Assembly (NCBI GenBank): GCA_031316155.1
Contig: JALDRB010000008.1
Coordinates: forward strand, 62,001 to 126,000
DNA length: 64,000 nt
Reading direction: 5' to 3'
From: Candidatus Scalindua sp.
GTDB taxonomy: Bacteria; Planctomycetota; Brocadiia; Brocadiales; Scalinduaceae
Positions 8,516 through 18,577 of this stretch are shown here, piece after piece. Each line of letters opens with the position of its first letter. Position 1 is the first letter of the stretch. The position numbers and the translations under genes are program-made. Below the pieces are notes generated by a model that was given only the letters and a program-made list of their open reading frames with translations, made no database searches and was not told the DNA's origin.

Positions 8516-10096
8516 ATGAAGAAAATAGAACAAGATAAGGTAAAAAAACTTTTACAACAGAGATTTGGCATTCTTATGCCTGATACTATATCATTGCAAA
8601 GGATGAGTGAAAGGAAAAGAAAGGAGTGGATTGAGAGAGGAGATCGTGTAACCTATCTCTGGCCACAAGACTTTTTAACGACAAGGGAATCAAAGAAACC
8701 TTTTGTTTTAGATCCTGCCATTGTTCAGTTGGTGACAGACACTATTCAGCAGGAGGAATTGAGAATCTATTTTGGGATGTTGAGTTATCATGGACGAGGA
8801 AATGCTTCCCTGCATACCGGACTTAATGTATTTGACTCGCTTGAACTATACCGGGAGAAGTGGGGGCTTATATTCTTCCTGGGCTATCAGGGTAATCGGG
8901 AAACATCCCTCTGCAAGAAATTAAAAGAGAAGGGAATAAGTATTTTTTTTAATGACCAGGTGCAACTGGAAGATAAGGAAGGAAACATTCTCGTTGCTTA
9001 CAACGAGCCTGGGAAAGCGGCAAATTGTATCAAATCTATTAAGATGATTCAGGAAGAGGCAAATAAACTCAGGCTGAACACAAGAAAAACGTTTGTGGTC
9101 TTTGTGGATGACGATTACGTCATGCAGGATTCGCTGACGTATCTTATGATGATGATATCATGGGTTTTAAGTTTTGTATCGCCTCAAACAACGAAAGAAA
9201 AGGGCTTGCAGAAGCTGATTGAGAACTGTCAAAAGGTAGGGTTCGTAAAAAACGGAAGCTCCCGGCTCCAGTTCTCACGCCAGGTTACACGTGAAATTAC
9301 CTATGGGGAAAAACCCGTAATGAACTATAGGGATTTCCTCATTGAAATTCTCAAGCGCGAAATAAGAGAACTCGGAGAACGTTTTGAACGGGAAGAAAAA
9401 AAGAGTACGGTCGAAAAGATGATAAAGGAGTTAAGCCAGATGAAGACAGCTATCAGACAACTGGAGAAATTGCCGTCTGATGCGATCATGACGCCGGACA
9501 ACTTTTCTTCTGTTCTTTCTACATTTGAAAAAAGAACACAAAAAAGCTGTAAAATGATAAGGGAATTACTGCAGAGAAAAGTGAGATTAGGAGGCAGGGT
9601 GACAAGTTTGCTGACCACTCTTTTTCTCCGTCATTCGGAAAGAACTCTCCATCTCTGGCTCAGTGAGTTTACGTACATGCTCAACGGAGATCAGGGGATG
9701 TCTCTTTACAGCTGGCTGCGCTTGTTAATTGGACGCGGGTATGCTCTGGAGATATCACTTCTGGTGCAGGTACTTCTCGACAGACAGTTTCAGGATTACA
9801 AGGTTATTAATATTATTTCAAATCCTCATATTCATCAGTCACAGCAGGATATAAACGTAAACCGGATGCGGGATACTATCCTCTCATCATTAGATCTTTT
9901 TCGACTGTTATACGGAGAAATCAAGTCTTATGATTTCTTACAGCGTTACGATATGAGTTATAACAGCCGGAGACGGATAGTCAGGCACCCGGACGGCAGG
10001 ATCAGTTTTGATGATCAACTGCTTCAATTAGAAAAAGATCACCTTGTCCCGCCTTTGAAAGAGCTGTTGCTGGTTGAGAAACCGCTCAAGGTGTGA
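8516..10096 (+). CDS. GT-A fold glycosyltransferase, distantly GT81/glucosylglycerate-synthase-like
   Basis: 526 residues. A nucleotide-sugar type DxD is visible in VFVDDDYVMQDS (Asp198-200). The late motif GYALEISLL (about 408) followed by NPHIHQS (His438, His440) parallels GLEVATL...NYEHKHQ in the GT81-like protein encoded at 37058-38326, suggesting the same broad GT-A group. The middle (about 270-370) is a charged, probably helical insertion. There is no signal peptide or membrane helix. The neighbouring glycerate kinase and pyruvate kinase suggest a glycerate-derived acceptor, as in mannosyl- or glucosylglycerate synthesis. The exact donor and acceptor are inference. The start ATG lies right after the repeat-A tail with no clear Shine-Dalgarno. 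Confidence 0.6.
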   Translation: MKKIEQDKVKKLLQQRFGILMPDTISLQRMSERKRKEWIERGDRVTYLWPQDFLTTRESKKPFVLDPAIVQLVTDTIQQEELRIYFGMLSYHGRGNASLHTGLNVFDSLELYREKWGLIFFLGYQGNRETSLCKKLKEKGISIFFNDQVQLEDKEGNILVAYNEPGKAANCIKSIKMIQEEANKLRLNTRKTFVVFVDDDYVMQDSLTYLMMMISWVLSFVSPQTTKEKGLQKLIENCQKVGFVKNGSSRLQFSRQVTREITYGEKPVMNYRDFLIEILKREIRELGERFEREEKKSTVEKMIKELSQMKTAIRQLEKLPSDAIMTPDNFSSVLSTFEKRTQKSCKMIRELLQRKVRLGGRVTSLLTTLFLRHSERTLHLWLSEFTYMLNGDQGMSLYSWLRLLIGRGYALEISLLVQVLLDRQFQDYKVINIISNPHIHQSQQDINVNRMRDTILSSLDLFRLLYGEIKSYDFLQRYDMSYNSRRRIVRHPDGRISFDDQLLQLEKDHLVPPLKELLLVEKPLKV

Positions 10097-10246
10097 AACA
10101 AGTGTTTGACCGGGAATTTAACAATAGTGTTCTTTAACTGCCATGAATAAATCCGAATATTGAAATACGAACTTCTCATTTCGAATTTGTGAAAACATAA
10201 CATATGGCTTATTGTTGAAACGAAGCGCCAGATTAAGGAGTTTACC

Positions 10247-11587
10247 ATCACAATACCTAAACTGAGGCAGGATGCTATCGATATCTTTAAAGCAGGGCTG
10301 AAAGCTGTAGAACCAAGGACAGCGGTAAAGAAATATATGCAGAGGGACGGTCAAACCTTAATTTTAAACAGGAAAGAATATGACCTCAACCGATTTGATA
10401 AAATCTATGTTGTCGGCGGCGGCAAAGCCGGTGCTTCTATGGCTGCGGCAGTTGAAGACATAATTGGTGATATCGTTACAGAAGGAATTGTCAACGTTAA
10501 ATATGGTTACACCGCAGACCTGAAAAAGATAAGGATAAATGAAGCCGATCACCCCGTACCTGATGAAGCAGGATGCAGGGGAGCGAAGGAAATTATCAGA
10601 CTGGCAGAAAATGCAAAGGAAAATGATTTAGTAATCTGTCTTATTTCCGGAGGAGGTTCAGCGCTTCTTCCCTTACCGGTAAAGGGTATCTCTTTAAGTG
10701 AAAAGCAGGAGGTTACCAAAAAGCTTTTAGCATGTGGAGCCAGCATAAACGAAATAAATGCAGTACGTAAACACATATCCGGAATCAAGGGCGGTCAACT
10801 GGCGCGTTTTTCCTATCCTGCCACGCTGATTACGTTTATTCTTTCAGATGTTATTGGAAATTATCTGGATGTTATCTCCTCAGGTCCCACTGTGCCTGAC
10901 AGATCAACGTTTGCAGATGCAAAAGAAATATTGGAACGTTATGAAATGTTGAACACGATTCCTGAATCAGTGAAAAATTACCTTGAAAGTGGAATAAGAG
11001 GAGAAACACCAGAGACTCCAAAGGCGGGGGAAGATGTTTTTACAAAGACTCAGAATATCATAGTGGGGAGCAATATACAGGCGGTTATGGCTGCTAAGCA
11101 AAAAGCAGGGGAACTGGGGTATAATACAATGGTTCTCTCTTCTTTTATCGAAGGGGAGACGAAAGATGTGGCAAGGGTACACGCAGCCATTGCAAAAGAG
11201 ATTTTACAATCAGGGAATCCTGTTCCCGGACCTGCTTGTATCGTTTCAGGCGGAGAAACTACTGTAACTATCCGGGGCAAGGGAAAGGGTGGTCGTAATC
11301 AGGAATTTTGTCTCTCTGCGTCTCTGGACATTGCAGGCTTGGATTCTGTAGTGATCCTGAGCGGTGGTACTGATGGTACTGATGGACCGACGGATGCTGC
11401 TGGTGCCGTTTGCGATGGTAAGACAATAAGTCGTGCTGTGGACAAAGGTATGAAGGCGCATGACTATTTGTGTAACAATGATTCCTATACCTTTTTTAAA
11501 AGATTAGATGACCTGCTTATAACAGGTCCTACCAATACGAATGTAATGGACGTAAGATTGAGTCTGGTTGGAAAGAAACAGCGATAG
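10247..11587 (+). CDS. glycerate 2-kinase (MOFRL/GckA family), start probably non-AUG
   Basis: The family is clear: VVGGGKAGASMAAAVE, LISGGGSALLPLPV, NAVRKHISGIKGG, SGGETTVTI and the MOFRL-domain end GGTDGTDGPTDAAG. It phosphorylates D-glycerate to 2-phosphoglycerate, feeding pyruvate kinase through enolase. The first ATG (10337) would drop about 30 residues that look authentic (RQDAIDIFKAGLKAVEPRTAV matches the usual family N-terminus). The frame is open back to a stop at 10190 but holds no ATG, GTG or TTG there. A strong AAGGAG (10235-10240) stands 6 bases before an ATC at 10247, so translation may start at a rare codon or the start codon has mutated. Whichever start is used, the catalytic domains are intact. 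Confidence 0.85.
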   Translation: MTIPKLRQDAIDIFKAGLKAVEPRTAVKKYMQRDGQTLILNRKEYDLNRFDKIYVVGGGKAGASMAAAVEDIIGDIVTEGIVNVKYGYTADLKKIRINEADHPVPDEAGCRGAKEIIRLAENAKENDLVICLISGGGSALLPLPVKGISLSEKQEVTKKLLACGASINEINAVRKHISGIKGGQLARFSYPATLITFILSDVIGNYLDVISSGPTVPDRSTFADAKEILERYEMLNTIPESVKNYLESGIRGETPETPKAGEDVFTKTQNIIVGSNIQAVMAAKQKAGELGYNTMVLSSFIEGETKDVARVHAAIAKEILQSGNPVPGPACIVSGGETTVTIRGKGKGGRNQEFCLSASLDIAGLDSVVILSGGTDGTDGPTDAAGAVCDGKTISRAVDKGMKAHDYLCNNDSYTFFKRLDDLLITGPTNTNVMDVRLSLVGKKQR

Positions 11588-11935
11588 CAACCGCTTACTG
11601 GTTTTGTGTAACCATTTCAATTGTATAGGAATTTCCATTTTAACCGTGTTGACAACAGTATGTTATGTTAAATAGGTTTCTGGCAATAAACGTGAATAAG
11701 TTGGTAGAAATACTTGATGCATGGGAAATTCAATAATCGTTAAAGAGGGCTTACATTTATACATAGGAGAATCAAAACCATTTTGAAAGAGTTGCGCCAG
11801 CCCGACGAGCGGTTCTGGCGGGCAGGATGCGCTAACTCGATGGTAGAGTCCTTAATCTTACCCAAAATAACTTTCTTACCCTGGCAAAAATATTCACCGT
11901 TGTTATAGTTAATTATTTCCAAAGCGTGATTACTT
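11588..11935. other. intergenic region between glycerate kinase and pyruvate kinase
   Basis: 348 bases without a gene. It holds a short match to the left end of repeat family A (TATAGGAATTTC near 11624-11636) and the palindrome listed at 11791-11838. No promoter stands out. Confidence 0.45.
11791..11838 (+). repeat. GC-rich palindrome resembling the repeat-A tail
   Basis: CGCCAG and CTGGCG (11795-11820) form a stem around a GC-rich loop, followed by GGGCAGGATGCGCTAACTCG, which resembles the CCAGGATGGCCTAACTTG end of repeat family A. Probably a diverged or partial family member upstream of pyruvate kinase. Confidence 0.45.
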
Positions 11936-13357
11936 ATGTTTATACGCAGAACTAAAATAGTGTGCACGATTGGACCCGCAAGTGATTCTCTCGTCATGAT
12001 TGAAAGATTGATTGATGCGGGTATGAATGTAGCGCGTCTTAATTTTGCTCACAGCACACATGAATATCACGGCGATACAATAAAAAGGATTCGTTCAGTT
12101 TCAGAAAAGAAAGGTATTCCAATAGCTATTCTGCAGGATTTAGCCGGTCCCAAGATCAGGGTCGGTAAATTTGAAAAAGACTCAATCTATCTGGAGGTCG
12201 GCCAGATTTTTATCCTGACAAACGAAACTGTATTGGGGGATGAAAACAGGGCCTTTGTATCGTATCCAAAATTAACGGAAGAGGTAAAGGCCAACGACAG
12301 AATACTCCTGGCTGACGGTAGCGTTGAGCTCTACGTTATAAAGACAGATGCAAAAAATGTTACTTGTAAAGTTCTGGTGGGAGGTAAACTTTCTTCCAAT
12401 AAAGGCATAAATCTACCCGGAAGTTCTTTATCAGTACAGTCGTTTACAGATAAGGACCATAAAGATTTGGAGTTTGGTTTAGAGCAAGGTGTGGATTACG
12501 TTGCCATGTCATTTGTACGTCGAAAAGAAGATATATTGCGCATCAAAGAAGTTTTGAAAAACATACCTATGGAAGTTCCCATAATAGCAAAAATTGAAAA
12601 ACATGAGGCGCTGGAAAAAATCGATGAAATAATTGACATTGTAGATGGTATTATGGTTGCGCGAGGAGATTTGGCGGTAGAAACCGCTTTAGAGAGAGTT
12701 CCGCTTGTACAGAAAATGTTAATCAAAAAAAGTAATCTGGCACGCAAGCCGGTTATCACTGCTACGCAGATGTTAATGTCTATGGTAGAAAGTCCCCGGC
12801 CGACTCGAGCCGAGGCGAATGACGTGGCGAATGCAGTTCTGGATGGGACTGACGCGGTTATGCTTTCAGAAGAGACAACCGTCGGTAAATACCCGGTGGA
12901 ATCAGTACGTACTATGGCTAAGATTATAGAGTCAACAGAGTCCAACCGTGTATTAAAACATCAACATTACAAACCTGATGAAACAAAACCTGAATCTATC
13001 GTCAGTGCCGTAAGCCATGCTGCTTCAGATATAGCTCAAGATTTAAAAGCAGCAGCCATCATTACACCAACACAAAGTGGCAGCACAGCATGCATGGTAA
13101 GCTCGTATCGGCCGGGTCAGCCGATTATTGCCTTAAGCCCAAATCATCAAATTCTGCGACGTCTTAACTTAGTCTGGGGTATATGCCCAATTCTGTCTGA
13201 CAGGTATTACAATACCGAGGAGATGATAGAGCAGGTGAAAGAGAAGGCATTAAAGTCTGGTTTAGTAAAAAGGGGTGATGTGGTCGTTATTACGGCAGGT
13301 GTTCCAATAGGTATCGCAGGTACTACTAACCTGATCAAAGTTGAGATTTTGAAATAA
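11936..13357 (+). CDS. pyk: pyruvate kinase
   Basis: 473 residues, the normal length for bacterial pyruvate kinase, which converts phosphoenolpyruvate and ADP to pyruvate and ATP. Visible family marks: TKIVCTIGPAS at the N-terminus, NFAHSTHEYH with the substrate Arg just before (NVARLNFAH), the active-site IIAKIEKHEAL, GIMVARGDLAVE, and ITATQMLMSMVESPRPTRAE followed by DAVMLSEETTVGKYPVE. The C-terminal allosteric-type domain (about 355-473) is present. There is no clear ribosome-binding site before ATG 11936. The MscS gene follows 34 bases later on the same strand. Confidence 0.95.
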   Translation: MFIRRTKIVCTIGPASDSLVMIERLIDAGMNVARLNFAHSTHEYHGDTIKRIRSVSEKKGIPIAILQDLAGPKIRVGKFEKDSIYLEVGQIFILTNETVLGDENRAFVSYPKLTEEVKANDRILLADGSVELYVIKTDAKNVTCKVLVGGKLSSNKGINLPGSSLSVQSFTDKDHKDLEFGLEQGVDYVAMSFVRRKEDILRIKEVLKNIPMEVPIIAKIEKHEALEKIDEIIDIVDGIMVARGDLAVETALERVPLVQKMLIKKSNLARKPVITATQMLMSMVESPRPTRAEANDVANAVLDGTDAVMLSEETTVGKYPVESVRTMAKIIESTESNRVLKHQHYKPDETKPESIVSAVSHAASDIAQDLKAAAIITPTQSGSTACMVSSYRPGQPIIALSPNHQILRRLNLVWGICPILSDRYYNTEEMIEQVKEKALKSGLVKRGDVVVITAGVPIGIAGTTNLIKVEILK

Positions 13358-13391
13358 GAAATAACGGTTTCTATTTTTGATTCATAATAAA

Positions 13392-16300
13392 ATGAGTATA
13401 AGAAAAGCAATATCAATTATTATTTTGATTTCCGTATATTTCGGTTTAACTATTGGAGATCTTTGTGGTCAACCGACTGATGTTAAGGAAATATTACAAC
13501 AGGCAACACCACTGGAAGATATAAAGAAGACCCTTGCAAGTAACGGGCAAGACATTATTAACATTGAATTGAACTTAAAAGTTCTTAAAGAAGAATTAGA
13601 AACATTACATGCAGCAAGGGAGAAATTAATTGAAGATAAGGTAGAAGATTTAGATTCAGGCAGAAATCAAAAGATTGTTGTCGAGGAAAGGATTAATACC
13701 TTAAATGAAACAATAGGGGTTAGATCAGACATAAAAGACGTGGCTAGTAACTTAGCTAAGGACCTCGATATTATGTCAACCTTGACTGAAAGAAAAAACC
13801 GGATAAGTGATGAAGCTTCTCTGCTGCCTGCATCCCAATTTGAAAGTATTCAAAATGAACTGGAACTGCTTAAGGCACGTTTGGAGGCGACGACATCTTC
13901 AGTTAAAGAAAAGGGGACCTATCTTTCATCATTACAAGCATCTCTTGAGGCATCAAGATTAAAACTCGAAGAAGAAAGAAAGAAACTCAAGGATAAAATA
14001 AGAAAACTTACAATCCGGAAACCTTCAACACAGGAAGAATCTAACAAGATTGAGGCTATGAAGCGTAGTTTGGAAAGCGAGATAAAATTAAAAGATGAAA
14101 AAGTTAATTTGTTATTGAACCAAACCGAGCTGGCAAGACTTAATCTGCAAACTGCCCAGATTCAAGAAGTAAATATCCAGTCAGAAATTGATATCAATAC
14201 TCAGATTGTCGCTATTTTATCTCAAAGGTTCAAGGAGGAGGAAGCAACCAGAAAGAGAGCGGAAGAAGAAAAAGCGAGAAAAGCGGAAGAAGAAAGAAGA
14301 AGGGTCGCTGAAGAAGAGAAGGCAAGGGCAGAAATGGAGAAGATGATAGCGCTGAAGAAAGCAGAAGTCGCAGTGCAGAAGCAATTAGAAGCGACATCCC
14401 CTGAAAAGAAGAGGGTTCTGGAGGTTGAGGCTGACGTTCATAAACAGGAAGGAATTATTGCGACAATAAAGGATGAATTAATTAATGAAGACACCGTAAG
14501 GTACAAAGATCGTGAAGAACTTAAAAGGATACAAAATGATGTAGAAAAGATGCTTGGCGGAGAAAATACCTCCGGTGAAATTGATGAAGAGTTGAAAACC
14601 ATTGAAAACCTGTCAAATAGGATCCTGCACAAGATAGACATCATCCAGGGTTTTCTGGCTGCAGTGGAAAAGCAGAGATCCATCATCGGTGAAAGTATAG
14701 CGAGTGTGCGTGCAAGTCTTTCTCCCGCCACACCCGGAGAAAAATCAAGTATAGAAAAAGAGGCAGAGAGTTTCACAGACAGGACACAGGCAGAACAACT
14801 CGTAAAGCTTGAAAATATGCGCTTAAGACTCATGGAAGAGCAGGAAAAACTGATTCAGACCAAAAAAGAGAGGCTTAATGAAAGGCTTGAAATAAATAAT
14901 GCCCTGTCTGGGAAATTGTTGCTGGCCAAAAAGGAATTATCAGAAATACGTGCTGCAAATGTATGGGCAAGGCGTGAGAATACGATTTCAATACATACTT
15001 TCCGGTCAATACTTTCTGATATAAGGAGCCTGAAAAACAAGCCTGTTGATTTTTATAACGCATCAATCCAGAATGGGAAAAAACTCAGTCACTTTCTTTT
15101 AGAAACAAAAAATACACCACAATTTGTTACAAAACTCTTCATCATCATAGCCGTTATCTTGTTATCGTATTTTGGGAGAAGGTATCTGAAGAAATGGGCA
15201 AGAGAGAAGAAACAGAGCTATATAACGGTCACGCCTCAAACATTTTATACCTTCAAGCTCATACCTGGACTCCTGAAAATCATGCATGGAACATTAACGG
15301 TATTTTTTCTGTTTGTTATCACTTTCTCGATATCAGTAACCGTTCCTTCTCAAGCACCCTTACTTCTGTCCACCATGTATGGATTTGCTGTTTACTCGGT
15401 TTACAAAATTCTTAAAGGCTTTGTTAGCGAATCTTTCAGTCCCTACAGCGGGACTCGATGGACTACAATTCCCTATTTTTCCTCCAAGCTGTTGTTCAGA
15501 GATTTAAACATACTTCTCCTCTTTTCGGCTGTTTCTGTTACACTCCTGTCAGCCCTGTACGCTCACCAGTATGGTAAAAAGGATGTCATAGAACTGGTCT
15601 GGTTTCAATACCGAATCGGTTCGCTGTTTCTGATCATTCTCATTGCTGCCAAACAGAGATCGTATTTGCTCAGGTTATTGCCATATCCGGAAAGCGCTCT
15701 CGGCAAGATTATTAACAAAAGCAGTAACCTCCTTTACCCGCTGCTGATAGGGTTTGTTATCTCTCTTTTTGCCTTGCGAAGCCTTGGATTTGTCTTGCTG
15801 ACGTATACGCTCATAGGAGCTCTGATAAAGACCATATCTGTAGTAGTCATTATATACATAGCACATGAGTATCTCATAAAGCTGCTTTTGCATTCACAGA
15901 AAAACCGGTTAAAGGAGTGCAGACTGCTGGAAGCAAAAGAGATGGCAATTGAAGAGCGGGGGATAAATGTCAGGTTCAGGGTTTATCAAAAATTGTTACA
16001 CTATGGTACAGCAATCCTATCGGTAGTTATGGTTCTCGGGATATTGAATGAGACCTTTAAAGATGTCGTAAACTCTCCTGCTGCTCCAACGGTTTTTCTT
16101 GAAGTGTATCAAAGTATTTTGTTTGTGCTGGGTTCAATAAAGAGCAGTTTAACCCACAAATTTCCCCTTGCTGAGGGAAGATATACAACACCCTTTAAGA
16201 TGCTCTTTGGCATCCTGGTCCTGGTGCTGGCATTCATACTTGCAAGGTATTTGAGAAAAATCCTGCAAAAACGATTTGAAGAAAAAGCATTGATAGAAAA

Positions 16301-17054
16301 AGGGGCACAACAGGCAATTTCATCAGGGGTGAGATATTTTATAATCGGAATTGCTGCTATCATAGGATTAAATGTTGCGGGTATCCCTTTAAGGAGCCTT
16401 ACGATATTTGCCGGCGCATTCGGTATTGGGATTGGCTTTGGGATGCAGAATATCATCAACAATTTCGTTAGCGGCTTAATCCTGTTCGCTGAGCGTCCGA
16501 TAAAAATTGGAGACATAGTCGAAGTTGACAAGTTATATGGAGTAGTAGAACACATAGGAGCCAGGAGTACACGGGTCCGATCTTCCCAAAATACACACAT
16601 CATTGTACCGAACAGCTCTTTCCTGCAAAATAATGTATTGAACTGGACACTCTCTGATAATTTGATACGAGCAAGTATCAAGGTTGGTGTCATCTACGGA
16701 TCACCAACACGCGAGGTAGAACGTCTACTCTATAAGGTAGTACGTGAACATGAAAAGATATTAAAAATCCCTGAACCAGATTTACTCTTTAATGATTTTG
16801 GAGAGAACTCTCTGGACTTTGAGATGCATTTCTGGATAAAAGTGACTCGTATGTTTGATCGACGGAGAATAGAAAGCGACCTCCGCTATAAGATAGACAG
16901 CCTGTTTCGTGATGCAGGCATCGTGATAGCATTCCCTCAGCGTGATATTCATTTCAATTGCAATAAACCTATCGAAGTTCGTGTAGTTGGAGACAGAAAA
17001 GTAGAAGAGAAGTCTTTCACAGATATAGATTCTGCAAATAGGGAAATACCATGA
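13392..17054 (+). CDS. large mechanosensitive channel of the MscS family (MscK/KefA-like) with long periplasmic coiled coil
   Basis: 1,220 residues from ATG 13392 (MSIRKAISIIILISVYFG, a signal peptide), preferred over a TTG at 13377. Residues about 30-560 are charged and heptad-rich (KRAEEEKARKAEEERRRVAEEEK), predicted coiled coil outside the inner membrane. About ten membrane helices follow, then the pore helix and MscS beta domain: GAFGIGIGFGMQNIINNFVSG, ERPIKIGDIVEV, GARSTRVRS and NTHIIVPNSSF, ending with the alpha-beta C-terminal domain. Such channels release solutes on hypo-osmotic shock. That suits a genome region with osmolyte-type glycosyltransferases. Its stop overlaps the next gene's ATG (ATGA). 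Confidence 0.9.
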   Translation: MSIRKAISIIILISVYFGLTIGDLCGQPTDVKEILQQATPLEDIKKTLASNGQDIINIELNLKVLKEELETLHAAREKLIEDKVEDLDSGRNQKIVVEERINTLNETIGVRSDIKDVASNLAKDLDIMSTLTERKNRISDEASLLPASQFESIQNELELLKARLEATTSSVKEKGTYLSSLQASLEASRLKLEEERKKLKDKIRKLTIRKPSTQEESNKIEAMKRSLESEIKLKDEKVNLLLNQTELARLNLQTAQIQEVNIQSEIDINTQIVAILSQRFKEEEATRKRAEEEKARKAEEERRRVAEEEKARAEMEKMIALKKAEVAVQKQLEATSPEKKRVLEVEADVHKQEGIIATIKDELINEDTVRYKDREELKRIQNDVEKMLGGENTSGEIDEELKTIENLSNRILHKIDIIQGFLAAVEKQRSIIGESIASVRASLSPATPGEKSSIEKEAESFTDRTQAEQLVKLENMRLRLMEEQEKLIQTKKERLNERLEINNALSGKLLLAKKELSEIRAANVWARRENTISIHTFRSILSDIRSLKNKPVDFYNASIQNGKKLSHFLLETKNTPQFVTKLFIIIAVILLSYFGRRYLKKWAREKKQSYITVTPQTFYTFKLIPGLLKIMHGTLTVFFLFVITFSISVTVPSQAPLLLSTMYGFAVYSVYKILKGFVSESFSPYSGTRWTTIPYFSSKLLFRDLNILLLFSAVSVTLLSALYAHQYGKKDVIELVWFQYRIGSLFLIILIAAKQRSYLLRLLPYPESALGKIINKSSNLLYPLLIGFVISLFALRSLGFVLLTYTLIGALIKTISVVVIIYIAHEYLIKLLLHSQKNRLKECRLLEAKEMAIEERGINVRFRVYQKLLHYGTAILSVVMVLGILNETFKDVVNSPAAPTVFLEVYQSILFVLGSIKSSLTHKFPLAEGRYTTPFKMLFGILVLVLAFILARYLRKILQKRFEEKALIEKGAQQAISSGVRYFIIGIAAIIGLNVAGIPLRSLTIFAGAFGIGIGFGMQNIINNFVSGLILFAERPIKIGDIVEVDKLYGVVEHIGARSTRVRSSQNTHIIVPNSSFLQNNVLNWTLSDNLIRASIKVGVIYGSPTREVERLLYKVVREHEKILKIPEPDLLFNDFGENSLDFEMHFWIKVTRMFDRRRIESDLRYKIDSLFRDAGIVIAFPQRDIHFNCNKPIEVRVVGDRKVEEKSFTDIDSANREIP

Positions 17055-18427
17055 AAAAGAAGCTTCTGCTGTATTTTTTAATTTCTTCTCTTTTGGTAAT
17101 CACCAGTCATCGTATTGGTTTACCACGTGACCAGTCCTTTATCCTGACTATTTTTACATTTACTCTCCTTGGAACACTATTCTTCTGGGAGCTTAGATTA
17201 AGTTTTTTATTTATCGGTAGTGGTTTACTTGTTCTAACCCGTAGTGTAGATATAGAGCATTTTATAAGATTTGCCTCTTTAGATGTGATTCTTTTTCTCA
17301 TCGGCATGATGATAATTACAAGTATGCTGAAAGAAACAGGTGTCTTCCGCTGGCTATTAGCTCAAATTATGAGGATGAAGGATTTCGATGGAAGAAAGTT
17401 GTTTATAACCATTATGATACTTTCTGCAACGTTGTCCGCAATGATGGGTGAAGTTACCTCAATGATAATCATGATGGTAATTATTCTTGATATATGCGAT
17501 TCTCTTAAAATAAATCCGATACCTCTGGTAATATCTTCAGTGTTAACTACAAATATAGGTTCCGCCTCGACTTTGCTGGGCAATCCTATAGGTGTATTGA
17601 TCGCAATGCGCGGAGGGCTTACGTTTGAAGACTTTCTGACACACGCATTGCCTGTGTCGGCGATCGTTCTCTTGATTACAATGTTTATTCTCTGCATATG
17701 GTACAGGGAGGATATAAAAAAAATTTCTTATAAACTTCTCGAACAGAGAAAAGATAAAAATCTTTTAAATTCCCATTCTATAGATTTCAATGCCAGGGTG
17801 AGTATTGCAATATTTGCTATTACAATCGCTCTCATTGTTTTCCATAACAGATTGGAGATGCTGTTCGGAATAGAGGAAAATAACCTGTTAATCATCTTGC
17901 CGATTATTTCTGCTGGTGTATCCATGTTATACCGGAGAGACAAGGCGAGATTTTATATAGAACATGAAATTGAGTGGAGATCATTATTATTTTTTATGTT
18001 TTTATTTGCGCAGGCCGGAGTCCTCCAATCGTCTGGTATAGCTCAGTTTTTTGCTGAGAAACTCGTACATATTGTCGGTAATCATCCAAGAGCTTTATCA
18101 GGAGCAGTCTTGTTTTCCAGCGGTATTTTATCCGGCATACTCGATAATACTGTTGTTGTTGCATCGTATATTCCTATAGTGAAAAGCTTGAATATGTTAC
18201 ACATCGGTTCAAATTCTCTGTGGTGGGGCATATTATTTGGTGCATGTTACGGGGGTAACATCACTGCTATAGGTTCTACTGCAAACATCATTGCCCTGGG
18301 AATCCTGGAAAAACAGCAGAATAGTAAGATCAGATTTTTTGACTGGTTTAAGATTGGGTGTATTATCAGTCTATTATCTTTGTTGATTTCGTATCTTATA
18401 ATTGTTTTGTATATGTATTTCTTTTAA
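17051..18427 (+). CDS. SLC13/ArsB/NhaD-type ion permease (IT superfamily)
   Basis: 458 residues with about 11-12 membrane helices. Two inverted-repeat style signatures can be seen: [18 protein letters not shown] with [20 protein letters not shown] (about 165-185) in the first half, and [18 protein letters not shown] with [19 protein letters not shown] in the second. This layout fits the P-protein/ArsB/NhaD group rather than the SLC13 group of the gene at the left edge. It could export arsenite or exchange Na+/H+; the sequence does not decide. The ATGA overlap with the MscS gene implies coupled translation and a shared role in ion or osmotic homeostasis. Confidence 0.8.
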   Translation: MKKKLLLYFLISSLLVITSHRIGLPRDQSFILTIFTFTLLGTLFFWELRLSFLFIGSGLLVLTRSVDIEHFIRFASLDVILFLIGMMIITSMLKETGVFRWLLAQIMRMKDFDGRKLFITIMILSATLSAMMGEVTSMIIMMVIILDICDSLKINPIPLVISSVLTTNIGSASTLLGNPIGVLIAMRGGLTFEDFLTHALPVSAIVLLITMFILCIWYREDIKKISYKLLEQRKDKNLLNSHSIDFNARVSIAIFAITIALIVFHNRLEMLFGIEENNLLIILPIISAGVSMLYRRDKARFYIEHEIEWRSLLFFMFLFAQAGVLQSSGIAQFFAEKLVHIVGNHPRALSGAVLFSSGILSGILDNTVVVASYIPIVKSLNMLHIGSNSLWWGILFGACYGGNITAIGSTANIIALGILEKQQNSKIRFFDWFKIGCIISLLSLLISYLIIVLYMYFF

Positions 18428-18438
18428 TAATAAATGCT

Positions 18439-18531
18439 ATGAGGAAAAGAATTGCAATACTCACAGGCGGTGGAGATTGTCCGGGAATAAACTCTGTTAT
18501 ACGGGCAATCACAAAGAAAGCAATCCTTTAA
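18439..18531 (+). pseudogene. N-terminal remnant of 6-phosphofructokinase (pfkA-like)
   Basis: A 30-codon frame from ATG 18439 to TAA 18529-18531 reads [20 protein letters not shown] followed by [10 protein letters not shown]. This is the standard phosphofructokinase N-terminus (GGGDCPGxNxVIR is the ATP-binding loop). Everything after about residue 30 of the usual 320-400 is gone, and the following 45 bases lead straight to the P-type ATPase gene. It is either a deletion scar of a former pfk gene in this glycolytic neighbourhood or a displaced duplicate. It cannot encode a working enzyme. Confidence 0.75.
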
Positions 18532-18577
18532 ATAAAGCCATGAACATTTTTTCAATAATTTCAGATTTGTAATTCTA

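Noticed and set aside
18428-18577. M-box Mg2+ riboswitch before the mgtA-like gene
   Set aside because: The gap is too short and is largely the phosphofructokinase remnant; no riboswitch-like stems seen.
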